Assembly (NCBI GenBank): GCA_023229135.1
Contig: JALNZT010000001.1
Span: 202,174 to 266,173, forward strand
Reading direction: 5' to 3'
Origin: Bacteroidales bacterium
GTDB taxonomy: Bacteria; Bacteroidota; Bacteroidia; Bacteroidales; F082
Length of the DNA stretch: 64,000 bases
Of the stretch, positions 1 through 8,773 are shown piece by piece. The notes below the pieces were generated by a model. It made no database searches. It was not told the origin of the DNA and worked only from the letters and a program-made list of their open reading frames with translations. The translations under genes and the position numbers were made by a program. The stretch's first letter is position 1. Each line of letters opens with the position of its first letter.

Positions 1-441
1 ATCATCCAATATAGAAGTGGTGGCGATAGGGTATCCCAGCTCTTCCACAATAGTACTCACGATGTTTTCGTCAGGAATTCTAATGCCGATTGTCTTTTTC
101 TTATTTTGAAAAATTTTAGGCACATTATTATTGGCATTTAAGATAAAGGTAAAAGGCCCTGGCAAATTACGCCGCATAAGTTTGTAAATCTCAGTTTCTA
201 TAGGTTTTGTAAACTCTGACAGCATACTTAGATTATGAAAAATAAAAGAAAAATTAGCTTTTTCTTTTTTGATTCCTTTTAGCTGAGCAATCTTATCAAG
301 TGCTTTGCTACGGTGAATGCTGCCACCGAGGCCATAAACTGTGTCTGTTGGGAAAATTACTAATCCGCCATCATTGATACATTCAATAACTGTTTTAATG
401 TGTCGTGGCGAAGGATTTTCGGGATAGATTTTTAATAACAT
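1..441 (-). CDS. YciO-type Sua5/YciO/YrdC family protein, C-terminus cut by the window
   Basis: The reverse strand reads open from an ATG at 441 to the window edge (147 codons, no stop). The product has the family's PTDTVYGLGG motif near residues 31-40, PGPFTFIL in the middle and an IGIRIPD segment near 119. The family binds nucleotide and RNA; YrdC/Sua5 members make threonylcarbamoyl-AMP for tRNA t6A37, while YciO paralogues have a less settled role. The opening (IYPENPSPR) and the KKEKANFSF stretch resemble E. coli YciO more than TsaC, so the YciO branch is the better call. It is cytosolic. The missing C-terminus prevents a check for a Sua5 domain. Confidence 0.85.
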   Translation of the reverse strand, partial: MLLKIYPENPSPRHIKTVIECINDGGLVIFPTDTVYGLGGSIHRSKALDKIAQLKGIKKEKANFSFIFHNLSMLSEFTKPIETEIYKLMRRNLPGPFTFILNANNNVPKIFQNKKKTIGIRIPDENIVSTIVEELGYPIATTSILDD

Positions 442-527
442 AAGCTTGGTCTTAATTGAAGTGCTAAATTAAGAAAAATTTTAGCAGCAGCAAGCTTCAT
501 TAATTTCTAAAAAAAGAACAAAAAAAA

Positions 528-627
528 GTGGGTAAGCTACTTATATCGCACCGCTCAACCATCTACCCTTGCTTTCTTCCGAACCTGGGGGAATTCAATA
601 GGAGCTGGTCGTATAAGACTTACCCAC
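528..627 (-). ncRNA. ffs: Small signal recognition particle RNA (4.5S type)
   Basis: Read on the reverse strand, the stretch starts GTGGGTAAG and ends CTTACCCAC, so its termini pair into one long helix. The centre carries the conserved Ffh-binding tip: CCCCAGGTTCGGAAGAAAGC followed by AAGGGTAGATGG. This matches the bacterial helix 8 signature (CAGGTCCGGAAGGAAGCAGC in E. coli) with small changes. At about 100 nt it has the size of 4.5S RNA and lacks an Alu domain. It would form SRP with Ffh to target inner membrane proteins. A Bacteroidota promoter sits directly upstream. A 63-codon reading frame across it on the other strand is spurious. Confidence 0.9.
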
Positions 628-630
628 GTG

Positions 631-660
631 CAAAAGTACAACGATTTGTGGAACCTGCAA
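631..660 (-). promoter_or_regulatory. Bacteroidota housekeeping promoter of the SRP RNA
   Basis: On the reverse strand a TTG (658-660) is followed after exactly 19 bases by TACTTTTG (631-638). This matches the TTG-N19-TAnnTTTG promoter of the Bacteroidota primary sigma factor. The spacing from the -7 box places the transcript start at or next to the first paired base of the RNA near 627. Confidence 0.75.
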
Positions 661-808
661 GTGCTATTTTGCTTTTTTCGTTTGTATTTTTAGCCAAAAA
701 GGCTACATTTGTCGGGTAAACTGGTGCTATACAGTTCTTTTATCAGAAATTAGTATTGGTTTGCAAAAAAATATACATTGTTTAAGCTTATTTTCAGGCC
801 TATAAAAA

Positions 809-1354
809 ATGGAAGAAAGAAAAAGGTATTTTAGCAATGCACAGTTTTGGTGGGTCACCTCTCTATTCGGATTATTTACCGGCTTGCTTGTTTTTGTGCT
901 GTATTTTCTGCTATCGTTACTTTTCAAACAGGAAGTTTCCGTGTTTTATTCCTTAACCTATCTTTTGCCGCTAGTCGGGATGATAATGGCAGTTGTGCGC
1001 CTGCGCGATCATTATGGCCATGGCGCTATCCGCTTCAGCCAGGCATTTTGGTGTAGCTGGATCACGGCAATCATTGCAGCGTTCGTGTTTGCTGCTACAC
1101 TTTACTTTGTATATTCAGAGATGAACCTGAGCGAGCTCAAACATAAAGCACTGGCTATTGAACAGGACGTTTTGGCCCAGTCCAATACCATGAGTGTTAT
1201 CGAAATCAGGTCGCTGCGTCAATATATCCAAACCATGCTTTCGCCAGCTTATCTCGCTGGTATGAATTTTATTTTTTACAGCCTTTTTGGTGTGATCTAT
1301 GCCTTGATAATTGCTATTTTTGCCCGACGAAAAGATCGGTTTATAGAAGCTTAA
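809..1354 (+). CDS. DUF4199 family inner membrane protein
   Basis: The 181-residue product has four hydrophobic segments (about residues 14-36, 45-62, 78-100 and 146-168) and the family layout: a SQAFW motif before the third helix, a polar stretch of about 45 residues after it, and a final helix followed by basic residues. DUF4199 proteins are widespread in Bacteroidota and have no settled function. It heads a four-gene run (gaps of 27 and 11 bp, then a 4-bp overlap) with a second DUF4199 gene, a glycosyltransferase and an epimerase, so a role beside envelope glycan synthesis is a guess from context. Confidence 0.8.
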   Translation: MEERKRYFSNAQFWWVTSLFGLFTGLLVFVLYFLLSLLFKQEVSVFYSLTYLLPLVGMIMAVVRLRDHYGHGAIRFSQAFWCSWITAIIAAFVFAATLYFVYSEMNLSELKHKALAIEQDVLAQSNTMSVIEIRSLRQYIQTMLSPAYLAGMNFIFYSLFGVIYALIIAIFARRKDRFIEA

Positions 1355-1381
1355 TTTTATTAAATCCTAAAAAAACCAACC

Positions 1382-1903
1382 ATGATTACTTTTGACAAAC
1401 CCTTGAAATACGGCCTTATCGGCGGACTGGTAATAATTACTTTATCAGTGTTAATGTATGCGATGAGTGTTTCTATTTTTAATCCCGTCTTTGCAATCCT
1501 AAATGGATTAATCACTTTCGGGATTACTATCCTTTTAGCGGTGTTGGCCATTAACAAAATGAGAGAGACCGATTTTGGTGGAAAGATATCTTATTTTCAG
1601 GCGCTTATTGCCGGATTCATAGTCATCCTTGTTGCAACTTATATAGGTAACCTTTTTGGTTATGTGCTGAATGGCATCATTGATCCGGAATATTTGCCAC
1701 GACTGATAGACGAGTTTTTACTCAATATGGAAAGCAAAGTACCCGAAGAAGTTTTTGAAGAAATTTTGAATTCAATGGACGAAAGTCGTGATCCGATGAA
1801 AAATCTACTCAAGGCACTCTGGATAGATCCAATCGTGGCCATTGTTATTAGTGCAATTGTGAGTATTTTTGTCAAGAAAAACACAACAGACCTACTGGCT
1901 TAA
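1382..1903 (+). CDS. DUF4199 family inner membrane protein, second copy
   Basis: The product has 173 residues and the same fold plan as the gene before it: two N-terminal helices, ISYFQALIAGF before the third helix, an acidic stretch of about 50 residues, and a fourth helix ending in VKKN. Sequence identity to its neighbour is low, so this is an old tandem pair and not a recent duplication. The ATG lies 27 bp after the previous stop. Function is unknown; the operon suggests an envelope role. Confidence 0.8.
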   Translation: MITFDKPLKYGLIGGLVIITLSVLMYAMSVSIFNPVFAILNGLITFGITILLAVLAINKMRETDFGGKISYFQALIAGFIVILVATYIGNLFGYVLNGIIDPEYLPRLIDEFLLNMESKVPEEVFEEILNSMDESRDPMKNLLKALWIDPIVAIVISAIVSIFVKKNTTDLLA

Positions 1904-1914
1904 AGAATTAATGA

Positions 1915-2877
1915 ATGGATGTATCAATTGTCGTACCGCTGTTAAATGAAGAAGAATCGCTGCCCGAGCTGGCGGCATGGATAGATAAAGTAGGTGTAGC
2001 CGCCCAACTAAGTTATGAAGTTATTTTTGTTGATGATGGCTCGACCGACAATTCATGGAAAGTAATTCAACACATTGCACAATCGCGGAAAAACGTGAAA
2101 GCCATCCGCTTTAGGCGTAATTACGGAAAGTCGGCAGCACTTAACGAAGGATTTAAAATAGCCGAAGGTGAAGTGGTAATCACCATGGATGCTGATTTGC
2201 AGGATAGCCCGGAGGAAATACCAGAGCTGGTGCAAATGATTAGGGAACAGGACTTTGACATGGTTTCAGGTTGGAAGAAAAAACGGCATGATCCCATCGG
2301 TAAAACCGTACCTTCAAAGTTTTTCAACTGGACAACACGAAAAATATCCAAAATAAAACTTCACGATTTTAATTGTGGACTGAAAGCATACAAAAATGAA
2401 CTTATCAAAAATATAGAGGTGCATGGCGAAATGCACCGCTATATTCCTTTGATAGCCAAATGGGCTGGCTACACCAAAATAGGGGAGAAGGTGGTTCAAC
2501 ATCAGGAACGTAAATTCGGCCATACCAAGTTTGGGATGAGCCGTTTTATCAAAGGTTTTCTCGACCTTTTGTCGATTACCTTTGTAGCCAAATTCGGCAA
2601 ACGCCCTATGCACCTGTTTGGAGCGCTGGGCAGCATCGTTTTTTCATTTGGTTTCCTGATTGCCGGCTACCTGGCCTACGCCAAGTTTTTTATGGCTGCC
2701 TACCGAATGACTGAGCGTCCGCTTTTCTATTTTGGACTTTTGGCAATGGTGATTGGTGTTCAGTTATTTCTCACCGGCTTTTTAGCCGAATTGATTTCGC
2801 TGCAATCACGCGACAGGCAGGAATATCTTTACAAAGAAGCATTAAATATTCAACAAGAAAATATACAAAAGAAATGA
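1915..2877 (+). CDS. Membrane-anchored family 2 glycosyltransferase (DPM1/GtrB/ArnC type)
   Basis: The 320 residues open with the GT-A fold: VSIVVPLLNEEE (3-14), DDGSTD (40-45) and the metal-binding DAD at 92-94 followed by LQDSPEEIP. Two membrane helices lie near 233-255 and 270-294, and a charged C-terminus follows. This is the layout of polyprenyl-phosphate sugar transferases, which move a sugar from a nucleotide donor to undecaprenyl phosphate at the inner membrane. The sugar cannot be told from the sequence. The ATG is 11 bp after the DUF4199 stop, and the stop overlaps the epimerase ATG as ATGA, so the two enzymes are probably translated together. Confidence 0.88.
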   Translation: MDVSIVVPLLNEEESLPELAAWIDKVGVAAQLSYEVIFVDDGSTDNSWKVIQHIAQSRKNVKAIRFRRNYGKSAALNEGFKIAEGEVVITMDADLQDSPEEIPELVQMIREQDFDMVSGWKKKRHDPIGKTVPSKFFNWTTRKISKIKLHDFNCGLKAYKNELIKNIEVHGEMHRYIPLIAKWAGYTKIGEKVVQHQERKFGHTKFGMSRFIKGFLDLLSITFVAKFGKRPMHLFGALGSIVFSFGFLIAGYLAYAKFFMAAYRMTERPLFYFGLLAMVIGVQLFLTGFLAELISLQSRDRQEYLYKEALNIQQENIQKK

Positions 2878-3914
2878 GGATTCACTTAGTTTCAGGAGCT
2901 TGTGGTTTCGTTGGCCGCAATATGGTAAAACGATTAGTAAAGACCACAAACGACAAAATTTTTATGATTGATGACCTGTCCATCGGAAGACATCCTTCTG
3001 AATGGCTGGAAGGTTTTAACTCAAAGATGCAAGGCGATCTGGAGATTCTTGACAAAGAAGAAAGATTGTATTTCTGGAAAGGCGACTTCAGAAACCTGCT
3101 GTTTTATATGCGCGAAAATCCGCGATTTATTCAGGAGAAGTACGGTATTGAATTTGAGCGTTTTGCTGATGTTTTTCATTTCGCTGCCATTGTTGGTGGA
3201 CGCATGAAAATTGAAGGAGATCCAATGATAGTAGCCCTGGATCTTTCCATTGATGCTGAGTTTTTCTACTGGATTACCCAACATAAACCCGAACGGGTGC
3301 TTTATCCGAGTTCGAGTGCGGCTTACCCGATTAGTTTGCAAACTACCGAAGCTGCAATAGCCCTTTCTGAAGGCGATATCGACTTTAAGAAAAATCTCGG
3401 AACACCTGATATGACCTACGGCTGGTCGAAACTGACAGGAGAATTTCTGGCTCAGATTGCCGCCAAACATTATGGCGTACCGGTGGCTTGTATCCGCCCT
3501 TTCTCAGGTTATGGCGAAGATCAGGAACAAAGCTATCCGGTGCCGGCCATTGCGGCTCGTGCAGCCAAAAAGGAAGATCCTTTCGAGGTCTGGGGCTCCG
3601 GAAAACAAGGCCGCGACTTTGTGCATATTGACGATGTACTCGACTTTATTTTCTTGCTGCTCGACAACGTAAATGACGGTTCTGCCTATAATATCGGCTC
3701 AGGCCGCCTCACGTCATTCTTGGAATTGATTGAAGTATTTTCTGATATTGCAGGTTATAAACCGGAAATTAAACCACTGTTAGACAAGCCGGTAGGTGTA
3801 CATTCACGCTATGCCAATATGGATTTGGTAGATAAAACTTTTGGTTGGAAACCCAAAATTTCACTTCGCGAAGGCATGACAAGGGTTTACAACGCGCAGC
3901 TAAAGAATTTATAA
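2874..3914 (+). CDS. NAD(P)-dependent nucleotide-sugar epimerase/dehydratase
   Basis: A 346-residue extended short-chain dehydrogenase. The Rossmann motif is GACGFVG (residues 8-14) and the catalytic pair is Tyr182 and Lys186 in YGWSK, with the SSSAAY serine segment about 35 residues earlier. Such enzymes rearrange or epimerise nucleotide sugars; GDP-mannose 3,5-epimerase and related enzymes are the closest by feel, but the substrate is not visible. It probably supplies or processes the sugar used by the glycosyltransferase it overlaps. It is cytosolic. A hairpin with a T-run follows the gene. Confidence 0.87.
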   Translation: MRIHLVSGACGFVGRNMVKRLVKTTNDKIFMIDDLSIGRHPSEWLEGFNSKMQGDLEILDKEERLYFWKGDFRNLLFYMRENPRFIQEKYGIEFERFADVFHFAAIVGGRMKIEGDPMIVALDLSIDAEFFYWITQHKPERVLYPSSSAAYPISLQTTEAAIALSEGDIDFKKNLGTPDMTYGWSKLTGEFLAQIAAKHYGVPVACIRPFSGYGEDQEQSYPVPAIAARAAKKEDPFEVWGSGKQGRDFVHIDDVLDFIFLLLDNVNDGSAYNIGSGRLTSFLELIEVFSDIAGYKPEIKPLLDKPVGVHSRYANMDLVDKTFGWKPKISLREGMTRVYNAQLKNL

Positions 3915-3948
3915 AGCTGTTTCGTACCTAATAAGCGCTTTTTTTTTT

Positions 3949-4000
3949 ACCTGAATACTTCCTGACTTTTTTAAGAAAGGATTTGTTCAGGTTTTTTTTT
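3949..4000 (+). terminator. Rho-independent terminator after the epimerase
   Basis: ACCTGAA (3949-3955) pairs with TTCAGGT (3986-3992), and a run of nine T's follows directly. It closes the operon of 809-3914 and reaches into the last codon of the convergent acyl-CoA dehydrogenase gene. Confidence 0.65.
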
Positions 4001-5177
4001 AGGCAAAAGCAGCGATTCCGGTAATGTCGTGGCCTGTGATCAATAGATGCACGTCGTGCGTGCCTTCATAAGTGATCACCGATTCCAGGTTCATGGCATG
4101 TCGCATCATCGGGAAATCGCCCGTAATACCCATCGCACCAAGAATCTGACGTGTTTCACGGGCTACATTCAAGGCCATCGCCACATTATTTCGCTTTGCC
4201 ATAGATATTTGTGCCGGTGTGGCATTGTCCTGATCGCGCAAAACTCCCAAACGCCAGACTAAGAGCTGAGCTTTAGTGATTTCTGTAAGTGCTTCGGCCA
4301 ATTTTTTCTGTTGCAGTTGAAAAGAAGCGATGGGTTTGTTGAACTGTTTACGCTCCAAACTGTATTTTAAAGCTGCTTCATAACAGTCGGAAGCCGCGCC
4401 AATGGCGCCCCAAGCAATGCCATAGCGTGCACTGTTGAGGCACATCATCGGGCCTTTTAAACCTTTTATATTTGGCAAAATATTTTCTTTCGGGATGTTT
4501 ACATCGTCGAAAACCAACTCACCCGTCATTGATGCACGCAGAGACCACTTTCCGTGTGTTTCGGGTGCTGTAAAGCCTTTCATCCCTTTTTCAACTAAAA
4601 CACCGCGTACAATACCGTCCTCATCTTTTGCCCAGACAACAGCTACATCAGCCACAGGCGCGTTGGTAATCCACATCTTAGCGCCATTTAGCACAAAATG
4701 ATCTCCGGCATCCCGCAAGCGTGTTTCCATACCGCCCGGATTGGAACCGTGGTTGGGTTCGGTGAGTCCGAAACAGCCAATCATCTCTCCTTTGGCCAGC
4801 AAAGGCAGATATTTCAGCCGTTGCTCTTCACTTCCGAAAGCATAAATAGGATACATTACCAGGGAGCTTTGCACCGAAGCGGCTGAACGGATCCCGGAAT
4901 CTCCGCGCTCAAGCTCCTGCATTATCAAGCCGTAAGCTGTGTGATCGAGCCCGGCGCAGCCATACTTTTCAGGCAAATAAGGACCGAAAGCACCCAATTG
5001 TCCCAACTCCTTCATCAGATGAATCGGGAATTTTGCTTTTTCGGCATAGTCTTCTATAATGGGTTTCACCGCGCGATTCACCCAATCACGCACCGAAGCA
5101 CGAATAATTTTGTGTTCTTCGGTTAAAAGATCATCGATTTGAAAATAATCGGTAGGTGTATTTTGGTAACTGCTCAT
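3999..5177 (-). CDS. Acyl-CoA dehydrogenase of the glutaryl-CoA dehydrogenase type
   Basis: The product (392 residues from the chosen start) has all domains of the FAD-dependent acyl-CoA dehydrogenases: an all-alpha N-terminus, the FGLTEPNHGSNPGG and KMWITNAPVADV flavin/substrate segments, and a C-terminal four-helix bundle. The catalytic base is the Glu of YEGTHDVH (residue 371), the position and context found in glutaryl-CoA dehydrogenase (Glu370 in the human enzyme). It would oxidise and decarboxylate glutaryl-CoA to crotonyl-CoA in lysine/tryptophan breakdown. An ATG at 5204 is also in frame, but a TATTTTTG -7-like box lies inside those first codons, so I chose 5177. It is transcribed alone. 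Confidence 0.85.
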   Translation of the reverse strand: MSSYQNTPTDYFQIDDLLTEEHKIIRASVRDWVNRAVKPIIEDYAEKAKFPIHLMKELGQLGAFGPYLPEKYGCAGLDHTAYGLIMQELERGDSGIRSAASVQSSLVMYPIYAFGSEEQRLKYLPLLAKGEMIGCFGLTEPNHGSNPGGMETRLRDAGDHFVLNGAKMWITNAPVADVAVVWAKDEDGIVRGVLVEKGMKGFTAPETHGKWSLRASMTGELVFDDVNIPKENILPNIKGLKGPMMCLNSARYGIAWGAIGAASDCYEAALKYSLERKQFNKPIASFQLQQKKLAEALTEITKAQLLVWRLGVLRDQDNATPAQISMAKRNNVAMALNVARETRQILGAMGITGDFPMMRHAMNLESVITYEGTHDVHLLITGHDITGIAAFA

Positions 5178-5326
5178 AAAAATCGTTTTGGCAAAAATAG
5201 ACATTCTTTAAAGTAATGGGCCTTTTGTAGCGCTTGGAAATTCAACGATGAGATATTATTGAAAAGTTTTTTTGACTCAATTATAGGAAAAAGCCGTAAA
5301 ATTCCATTTTCACCACATTTCTTTTG

Positions 5327-5334
5327 TACTTTTG
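5327..5334 (+). promoter_or_regulatory. Probable -7 box (TACTTTTG) for the 5370 gene
   Basis: TACTTTTG fits the TAnnTTTG box of Bacteroidota promoters and lies 36 bp before the ATG. No clear TTG is found at the right distance upstream, so only this half is supported. Confidence 0.45.
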
Positions 5335-5369
5335 GTAACAATAATTATTCAACCTAAACCTCCATAGTT

Positions 5370-5843
5370 ATGAGAACCATGCTTAAACCCATTTTTTTTA
5401 GCTTGGCTACAAGTCTTGTCATGGCCATTTTGTTTGTTTTTTCATCACAATCAATTCAAGCCCAAGAGCTTGGTAAATCTTCCAAGGAAAGTGCCAAAGA
5501 AAAAGTGAAGACAGAAAAGCTAAAACCTGAAAAAGGAAAATCAGTTGCTACCGAGAAGTCTGAAAAAAACTTACCATCGACAAAGGCGGAGCAGAACAAA
5601 TCTGCTATTGACACAAAAAAAACACTTGAATCAAATAAAAGAGAGATTGAATCAAGCAATAAGGCTGATGTTGAAAAGAGGTTGGCAGAACTTAAGAGAA
5701 ATCGCGAAGAGATTGAACTACGCAAACAACACGGCAAACTCACGGAAAAAGAGTATCAGGATGCCACCAACAAGCTCGACAAAATGGAAAAAGAGCTTCA
5801 AGGCGAAAGCAAACCAAAACCTGGCAGCAAGGGAGGAAGCTAA
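5370..5843 (+). CDS. Secreted Lys/Glu-rich protein, function unknown
   Basis: The first 32 residues form a typical signal peptide (basic start, hydrophobic core, cleavage near SIQAQ). The remaining 125 residues are almost entirely Lys, Glu, Ser, Asn and Asp, with a helical, coiled-coil-like stretch around residues 85-145 (heptads such as RLAELKRNREEIELRKQHGK) and a disordered tail ending KPGSKGGS. No family is recognised. It probably sits in the periplasm. It has its own promoter-like box and no close operon partner. Confidence 0.6.
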   Translation: MRTMLKPIFFSLATSLVMAILFVFSSQSIQAQELGKSSKESAKEKVKTEKLKPEKGKSVATEKSEKNLPSTKAEQNKSAIDTKKTLESNKREIESSNKADVEKRLAELKRNREEIELRKQHGKLTEKEYQDATNKLDKMEKELQGESKPKPGSKGGS

Positions 5844-5910
5844 GCTTTGCTTTAATGGGTATTTTGCAGTACAAGCTAAATGATTTCTTACTATCTAATG
5901 CAGAAATTGT

Positions 5911-7371
5911 TTGACTACTAAGCAAATACAATTTTTTAGTTTTTGTTTTCAGAGTTTTAAAATACTTTTAGCCGTGAGAATATTTCTGATAGTAATAGTT
6001 TTCCTATTTTCTGTTAACTTAAAGGCTGACGAAGCCACTAATAATCGAAAAATAGACAGCTTAACCAACTTAATAAGCGTCCAATCAGGGCGCGAACGTG
6101 TGGAAACACTTATCCGACTTTCGGATATTTACAGGGAAACTTCTATTGACAAAAGTCATGAAACAGACTCTCAGGCCGGGCAATATGCCAGCCAGCAAGG
6201 ATTGGATAATATGAGGGGGGTTATTTTATTGTCGATGGGCAAAACTGCTTCTTTATCAGGTGATTACGCTATGGCGCTGGATTATATGAATCAAGCAGAA
6301 AAAGCCTTGAAAGAGTCTGGTAATTTTGTGGAGCTGGCAAAAACTTTCATCAATAAAGGCCTGGTATTTAAGAAGATGGCTGATTTTGACCAATCCATTG
6401 AAGCATTCAATACAGCTCAGGCTATTGCAGAAGAGCATGGGTTAATAGAACAGCAAGCCGGTGCAGCAGCAAATAAAGCAACCACATTTTTTTCGATGGG
6501 AGATTACGAAAAATCCATTGAGAATTATCAGCGGTCATTGGCTATATACAAGGAACTCAACGATTCTCTTCGTTATGCCAAAATGATGATGAACATTGGT
6601 ATTATCTATTGGCAATGGAACAAAAATGAATTGGCGCTGGAAATGCATTTGGAAGCTAAAAAGGTGTTTGAGGATAAAAATGATCTGGTAGAATTGGGGC
6701 GTGTTTTAAATAATATCGGTCGAATTTATTATCAGGATTTTAATGACACTACCCTCGCGCTGAAATATTTCACACAATCGCTTTCTTTGCGTGAAAAGCT
6801 TGGAGATCAACTTGGTAAGGCTATTGTTTTGGCAAATATAGGAAATATATATCGCGACAAAAACCAACATGATAAAGCCTTTGAGTTTTATGAAAAATCC
6901 TTAAAAATCAGCAAGTTTATTGGTTATAAAGATGGCATAGCGCTGGCCTACTATTATATGGGTGCAGCGCGTCAAATGGACAGTGCATTTGCTGAGTCAA
7001 ATCAATTTTTGGATTCCTGTCGAGTAACTGCCTTCGCCTCTGAAATGACACAATACTATGCACCTATAAATCAATCGAAAATGATTAATTACGAAGCACT
7101 TGGTGATTTAAAAGGGTTTTTAGCCGAGTTTAAGATCTTTTCTGAGATGCATAATTCTGTAAAAAAAGAGCTTGACGAACTGAAATTCACAGAACTTTCA
7201 ATACGTCAGGAACTGGAAAAGCTTAGTCCTGAACTCGAAAAGGCCGTAGATAAAATTGAGGAACAAAAACGCAGTTTGATATTTTACAAAATAGCAGTGG
7301 CCGCCTTGCTGATTTTACTTTTGATAACCGCTTTGTATTTCAGGAAAAAGCATAAGAAAAAGCTTGAATAG
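5911..7371 (+). CDS. TPR-repeat protein with a C-terminal membrane helix
   Basis: The product (up to 486 residues) has a signal peptide, about six tetratricopeptide repeats between residues 100 and 345 (for example GKAIVLANIGNIYRDKNQHDKAFEFYEKSL), a coiled-coil stretch, and one membrane helix near 460-478 followed by basic residues. This is the sensor half of Bacteroidota TPR histidine kinases, such as the one at 16241, but there is no kinase domain. The start is uncertain: TTG at 5911 is the longest frame, while GTG at 5974 gives a neat signal peptide starting MRIFLIVIVFLF. It may act as a periplasmic scaffold anchored by its C-terminus. Confidence 0.7.
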   Translation: MTTKQIQFFSFCFQSFKILLAVRIFLIVIVFLFSVNLKADEATNNRKIDSLTNLISVQSGRERVETLIRLSDIYRETSIDKSHETDSQAGQYASQQGLDNMRGVILLSMGKTASLSGDYAMALDYMNQAEKALKESGNFVELAKTFINKGLVFKKMADFDQSIEAFNTAQAIAEEHGLIEQQAGAAANKATTFFSMGDYEKSIENYQRSLAIYKELNDSLRYAKMMMNIGIIYWQWNKNELALEMHLEAKKVFEDKNDLVELGRVLNNIGRIYYQDFNDTTLALKYFTQSLSLREKLGDQLGKAIVLANIGNIYRDKNQHDKAFEFYEKSLKISKFIGYKDGIALAYYYMGAARQMDSAFAESNQFLDSCRVTAFASEMTQYYAPINQSKMINYEALGDLKGFLAEFKIFSEMHNSVKKELDELKFTELSIRQELEKLSPELEKAVDKIEEQKRSLIFYKIAVAALLILLLITALYFRKKHKKKLE

Positions 7372-7391
7372 CAGATTGAAAGCTTTTTTTT
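7357..7391 (+). terminator. Rho-independent terminator after the TPR gene
   Basis: AAAAAGCTT (7357-7365), inside the last codons, pairs with AAGCTTTTT (7380-7388). The right arm runs on into T's. Confidence 0.55.
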
Positions 7392-7456
7392 TGAGCTTGT
7401 TAACAAAAGACTTTGCGTATCAATAAAATAATAATTCAACATTAAAAATTACCCTT

Positions 7457-7948
7457 ATGAAGAATTTAAAAATTGAAATAAAATGGGCGCTAATATTCGT
7501 GCTTACCTCACTGATTTGGATGTTGTTGGAGCGCCTTTCAGGTCTTCACAGTCAATATATTGATAAACACGCTATTTACACAAACCTTTTTGCTGTCCCG
7601 GCTATTCTTGTCTATGTTTTTGCATTGCGCGATAAAAGGAACAATTTTAATGAAGGGATTATTTCCTACAAACAAGGCTTTATCAGTGGGCTTTTTATCA
7701 CATTATTTGTTGTACTGATAAATCCGTTGTCACAATATATTATCTCAACGATCATTAGTCCGGACTATTTCGCAAATGCAATTGCCTATGCTGTTGATAC
7801 AGGCAAAATGACGCCTACTGAAGCCCGGGAATACTTCAGTCTGAAAAGCTATATCATTCAAGGCTTTATTGGAGTTCCAATTATGGGAGTTATGACGACA
7901 GCAATTGTGGCACTTCTTATCAAGAGGAAGCCTGCGATGACAAGCTAA
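7457..7948 (+). CDS. DUF4199 family inner membrane protein, third copy
   Basis: The 163 residues contain four membrane helices, the ISYKQGFISGL motif before the third, a polar stretch containing ISPDYFANAI, and a basic end (IKRKPAM). This matches the two DUF4199 proteins at 809-1903. Unlike them it stands alone between a terminator and a convergent gene. Function unknown. Confidence 0.78.
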   Translation: MKNLKIEIKWALIFVLTSLIWMLLERLSGLHSQYIDKHAIYTNLFAVPAILVYVFALRDKRNNFNEGIISYKQGFISGLFITLFVVLINPLSQYIISTIISPDYFANAIAYAVDTGKMTPTEAREYFSLKSYIIQGFIGVPIMGVMTTAIVALLIKRKPAMTS

Positions 7949-8008
7949 AGCAGTTGATTTTTCATGTAAACGATCAATAAATCAGATCGTATTAGTTGAT
8001 GAGTAGAA

Positions 8009-8773
8009 TTACCTGCGCTGTCTGAGTGCCTCAAAAACTACAATAGCGGTAGAAACAGAAACATTTAGTGAGTCGGCGATGCCACGCATTGGGATGATCA
8101 GATTTTGATCTGCGGCTTTCACCCATTGTGTTGAAAGTCCTGTGGCTTCTGCTCCCATAATAATGGCGGATGGCTTTCTGAAATCAGCATCCAAATAATT
8201 GATGGCAGCTTCCAGGTAGGTGGCGTAAATAGTAATCTGATTGGCTTTCAGCCATTTGATAGCTTCTGTGCTGGTGCAGGCAACTACAGGCACCGAAAAA
8301 ACACAGCCCAAACTTGAGCGTATGGTATTGGGGTTGTAAATATCTGATATCGGGTCACATACGATTACCGCATCGGCTGTTGCTGCATCAACAGTACGCA
8401 AAACCGCACCCAAATTTCCTGGTTTTTCAACGCCTTCCAGCACAATTATTAATGGATTTTTGCTCAACGAAAGCTTTTCAAGGCTGTTATAAACGGGCCG
8501 AAAAAGTGCTATCAATCCATCAGAATTTGTCCGGTAAGCTGCTTTTTCAAAAACATCTTTTGAAATCCAAATTGTTTCTTTTGCCTCAATTTTAGTGTGT
8601 TCGCCACAGATTTCTGCGCAGGCAAAAAGCTTTTCCAGCTGAAAATTATTTTTCAGCGCACGTTCAATTTCCCGTCGGCCTTCGACCACAATCAACTGTT
8701 GCGCCTTACGTTCAGAAGCCTTTTGCAGGTGGATTAAGTTTTTCACCTGTGGGTTAGTTTTGCTGGTGATCAT
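8009..8773 (-). CDS. SpoU/TrmH-family 2'-O-ribose RNA methyltransferase
   Basis: The 254 residues have an N-terminal substrate-binding region (about 1-95) and a SPOUT catalytic domain with the three family motifs: GVEKPGNLGAVLRT, IIMGAEATGLS, and IPMRGIADSLNVSVSTAIVVFEALRQR at the C-terminus. It transfers a methyl group from S-adenosylmethionine to the 2'-OH of an rRNA or tRNA ribose; the target base cannot be read from sequence. The ATG overlaps the stop of the upstream saccharopine-dehydrogenase-like gene by 4 bp, so it is the last gene of a three-gene operon running from 10820. Confidence 0.88.
   Translation of the reverse strand: MITSKTNPQVKNLIHLQKASERKAQQLIVVEGRREIERALKNNFQLEKLFACAEICGEHTKIEAKETIWISKDVFEKAAYRTNSDGLIALFRPVYNSLEKLSLSKNPLIIVLEGVEKPGNLGAVLRTVDAATADAVIVCDPISDIYNPNTIRSSLGCVFSVPVVACTSTEAIKWLKANQITIYATYLEAAINYLDADFRKPSAIIMGAEATGLSTQWVKAADQNLIIPMRGIADSLNVSVSTAIVVFEALRQRR

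Noticed and set aside
528..719. 63-codon ORF on the + strand
   Set aside because: It runs over the SRP RNA and its promoter on the other strand; its composition has no protein character.
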